Part shown: one piece after another, positions 62,690 through 64,000 of the stretch
How positions within the stretch are numbered: position 1 is the first letter of the stretch
How the letters are laid out: each line of letters begins with the position of its first letter
Source: Aureobasidium sp. EXF-3400
Lineage: Eukaryota; Ascomycota; Dothideomycetes; Dothideales; Saccotheciaceae
DNA length: 64,000 nt
Reading direction: 5' to 3'
NCBI GenBank assembly: GCA_024195585.1
Contig: SWBL01000001.1
Location: 62,001-126,000, forward strand
Made by a program: the position numbers and the translations under genes
The notes under the pieces: model-generated
What the model was told of the DNA's origin: nothing
Databases searched by the model: none
The model's input: the letters and a program-made list of their open reading frames with translations, nothing else

Positions 62690-64000
62690 TCAAGACACAC
62701 TGACTGAGCCTGCCTTCAATGGCCATTTGAGAGTTCTCGAAGGGCTCGATAACTGCGGGTTGTGCGAAACCAGGCACAACGTGCAAGGCCGACGACGAGA
62801 CATTTGCCATTTCCGCAAACACAAAAATTCCATGTTGCATGCAAGGATGTCTGTATTCTGCTGTATAAGCCTAATGACATCAAGTTGATCGCCCGCGATT
62901 ATCAGTCCAATTGATGAGTACTGTGTATCGAGATGTATCTTCTCGGCGATGCAGTCGACGGGGGAGTTTCTGGTCAACGCACCAAAGCTCTGCAGGGTAA
63001 TCCTTCCAGAAGTGTGTTCATCTTCTGAGGCAGGGCGGCGATACTGTAGCGGTTGACTCAGGTCTTCGCATCTTTTTATATAAGCAGTAGCTATGACATG
63101 GCCATAGTATCCCGATCCATGGATGGACTGCAAGCTTTGAGAAGCTCGGTGTGTTCTTTATGCTTCTTAAGAGTGTTTTCGGCAAGGGATACGGTAAGAC
63201 TCTCGTTTGCGGCGGTCTCGCAACCCTTCATAGACGGACATAACTGTCTGTAGAAGATCCATGGCAGTGGATTGTTGTTGTTGAAGTACCTGAAATCCTT
63301 GTGGTTTTGGTTGAAGAGATCGTATATACAAGCACCAACCTTGAGTGCGTTATTCTTGTTAAAGAGAGTTGGGGTTTCTCTAGCCATTGCTGTCTGAGGA
63401 GTCCATCCTAGGACACGCTTACTATTAAAGTTGTAGTGTAAAGTAGCGAGCTTACCTGCAAGTCTGGTTGTCTCATCCTCAGCTCTGTAGGGTTGTCTTT
63501 AGCCTTAGCTCCTTTATCAAGCCTAGCGGCTTTGGTGCGTCGAGACTTCCATTGTTTAGCAGTGAAGACGACAAAGCTTACAGGCACAGCGAGTGGACCA
63601 TTCATGCATTGGTATTCGCCGATAGTCTTCGCAAAGTCCCTCTTTATAGCCTATGGCGCTCTGTGCGTGAACATGTCATCAATCGCCTCGCTAGGGTGAA
63701 CTAGTGACTGGTAGTCATCATCTCATGCGTTTTTCTCGGTCTTATGTTGTTCCAAGTATCATTCCTAGCATGTTCGAGTTTGCGGATGCGTTACCACCCT
63801 GGTTGGAGAACATAGAGGACTCAAGGTCATCATAGTTGCTGACAGTGGGGATCCTTGCTCTTAGGAACGTCATTTTGCGGCAGGAGTGTGGATCTGGCAA
63901 GGCGTGTTCGAAGGCTTCAGAAATATCCTCACGCCATCTTATCAATATTACAAAGATAAGCCATCTCTTTTGCTAAGTCAGCAGTATCGATGACTGCACC
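62690..64000 (-). pseudogene. Fragmentary minus-strand coding tracts, unknown
   Basis: Several minus-strand frames look coding but do not join: at 63742-63945 (ISEAFEHALPDPHSCRKMTF), 63408-63605 (TAKQWKSRRTKAARLDKGAK), 63091-63387 (NKNNALKVGACIYDLFNQNH) and 62690-63133 (SGRITLQSFGALTRNSPVDC). Stops and frame changes separate them, and the tract runs off the window. It could be a multi-exon gene whose introns I cannot place, or a decayed mobile element. No family recognised. Confidence 0.3.

Overview
This is a nuclear contig fragment of a filamentous ascomycete (Pezizomycotina, most likely Dothideomycetes; the class is an inference). The evidence is many short GT-AG introns of 44-143 nt with CTRAY-like branch sites, a Zn2Cys6 regulator, a Rap1 with BRCT and Myb domains, small secreted cysteine-rich proteins, an intron-bearing tRNA-Glu and low gene density. 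Nothing looks bacterial, viral or mitochondrial. Exon coordinates in the entries were worked out by hand from splice signals and reading phase.

Layout. 1-5 kb: the 3' end of an unrecognised gene, then three small secreted cysteine-containing proteins. 5-8 kb: repeat-rich and gene-poor, with a 376-bp inverted repeat and a broken C2H2 zinc-finger ORF. 8-19 kb: a cytochrome P450 among short, disordered, lineage-restricted genes (8268, 10598, 15927, 17087, 18216), a transposon-like element with 69-bp terminal inverted repeats, and a partial copy of the Rap1 gene. 20-35.5 kb: a conserved housekeeping block with GPI8 transamidase, a membrane-anchored SDR, a 1651-residue ankyrin-RCC1-BTB protein, Rap1 and a SWF1-type DHHC palmitoyltransferase. 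35.5-46.5 kb: about 11 kb of decayed short genes, many built of two diverged tandem modules with frameshifts or in-frame stops, plus one intact secreted protein (43205). 46.6-48.8 kb: a Stealth-family phosphotransferase. 49.7 kb: tRNA-Glu(CTC). 50.6-52.6 kb: two tandem acidic paralogues whose first coding exon is only the ATG. 53-59.6 kb: an amidohydrolase, an allantoate-permease-type MFS transporter and a Zn2Cys6 regulator that look like a small catabolic cluster. 59.6-64 kb: one unknown gene, a 26-bp minisatellite with a palindromic core, and degenerate coding tracts.

Working together. The clearest unit is the 53-59.6 kb trio: transporter and hydrolase are divergently transcribed from a 367-bp promoter holding a perfect CCG-N8-CGG palindrome, the site class bound by Zn2Cys6 dimers, and the regulator lies downstream. 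The most unusual material is the fast-evolving accessory sequence: tandem-duplicated modular small genes, the ATG-only-exon pair, a gene intact except for one TAG codon, and a 113-bp inverted-repeat element present in four copies.
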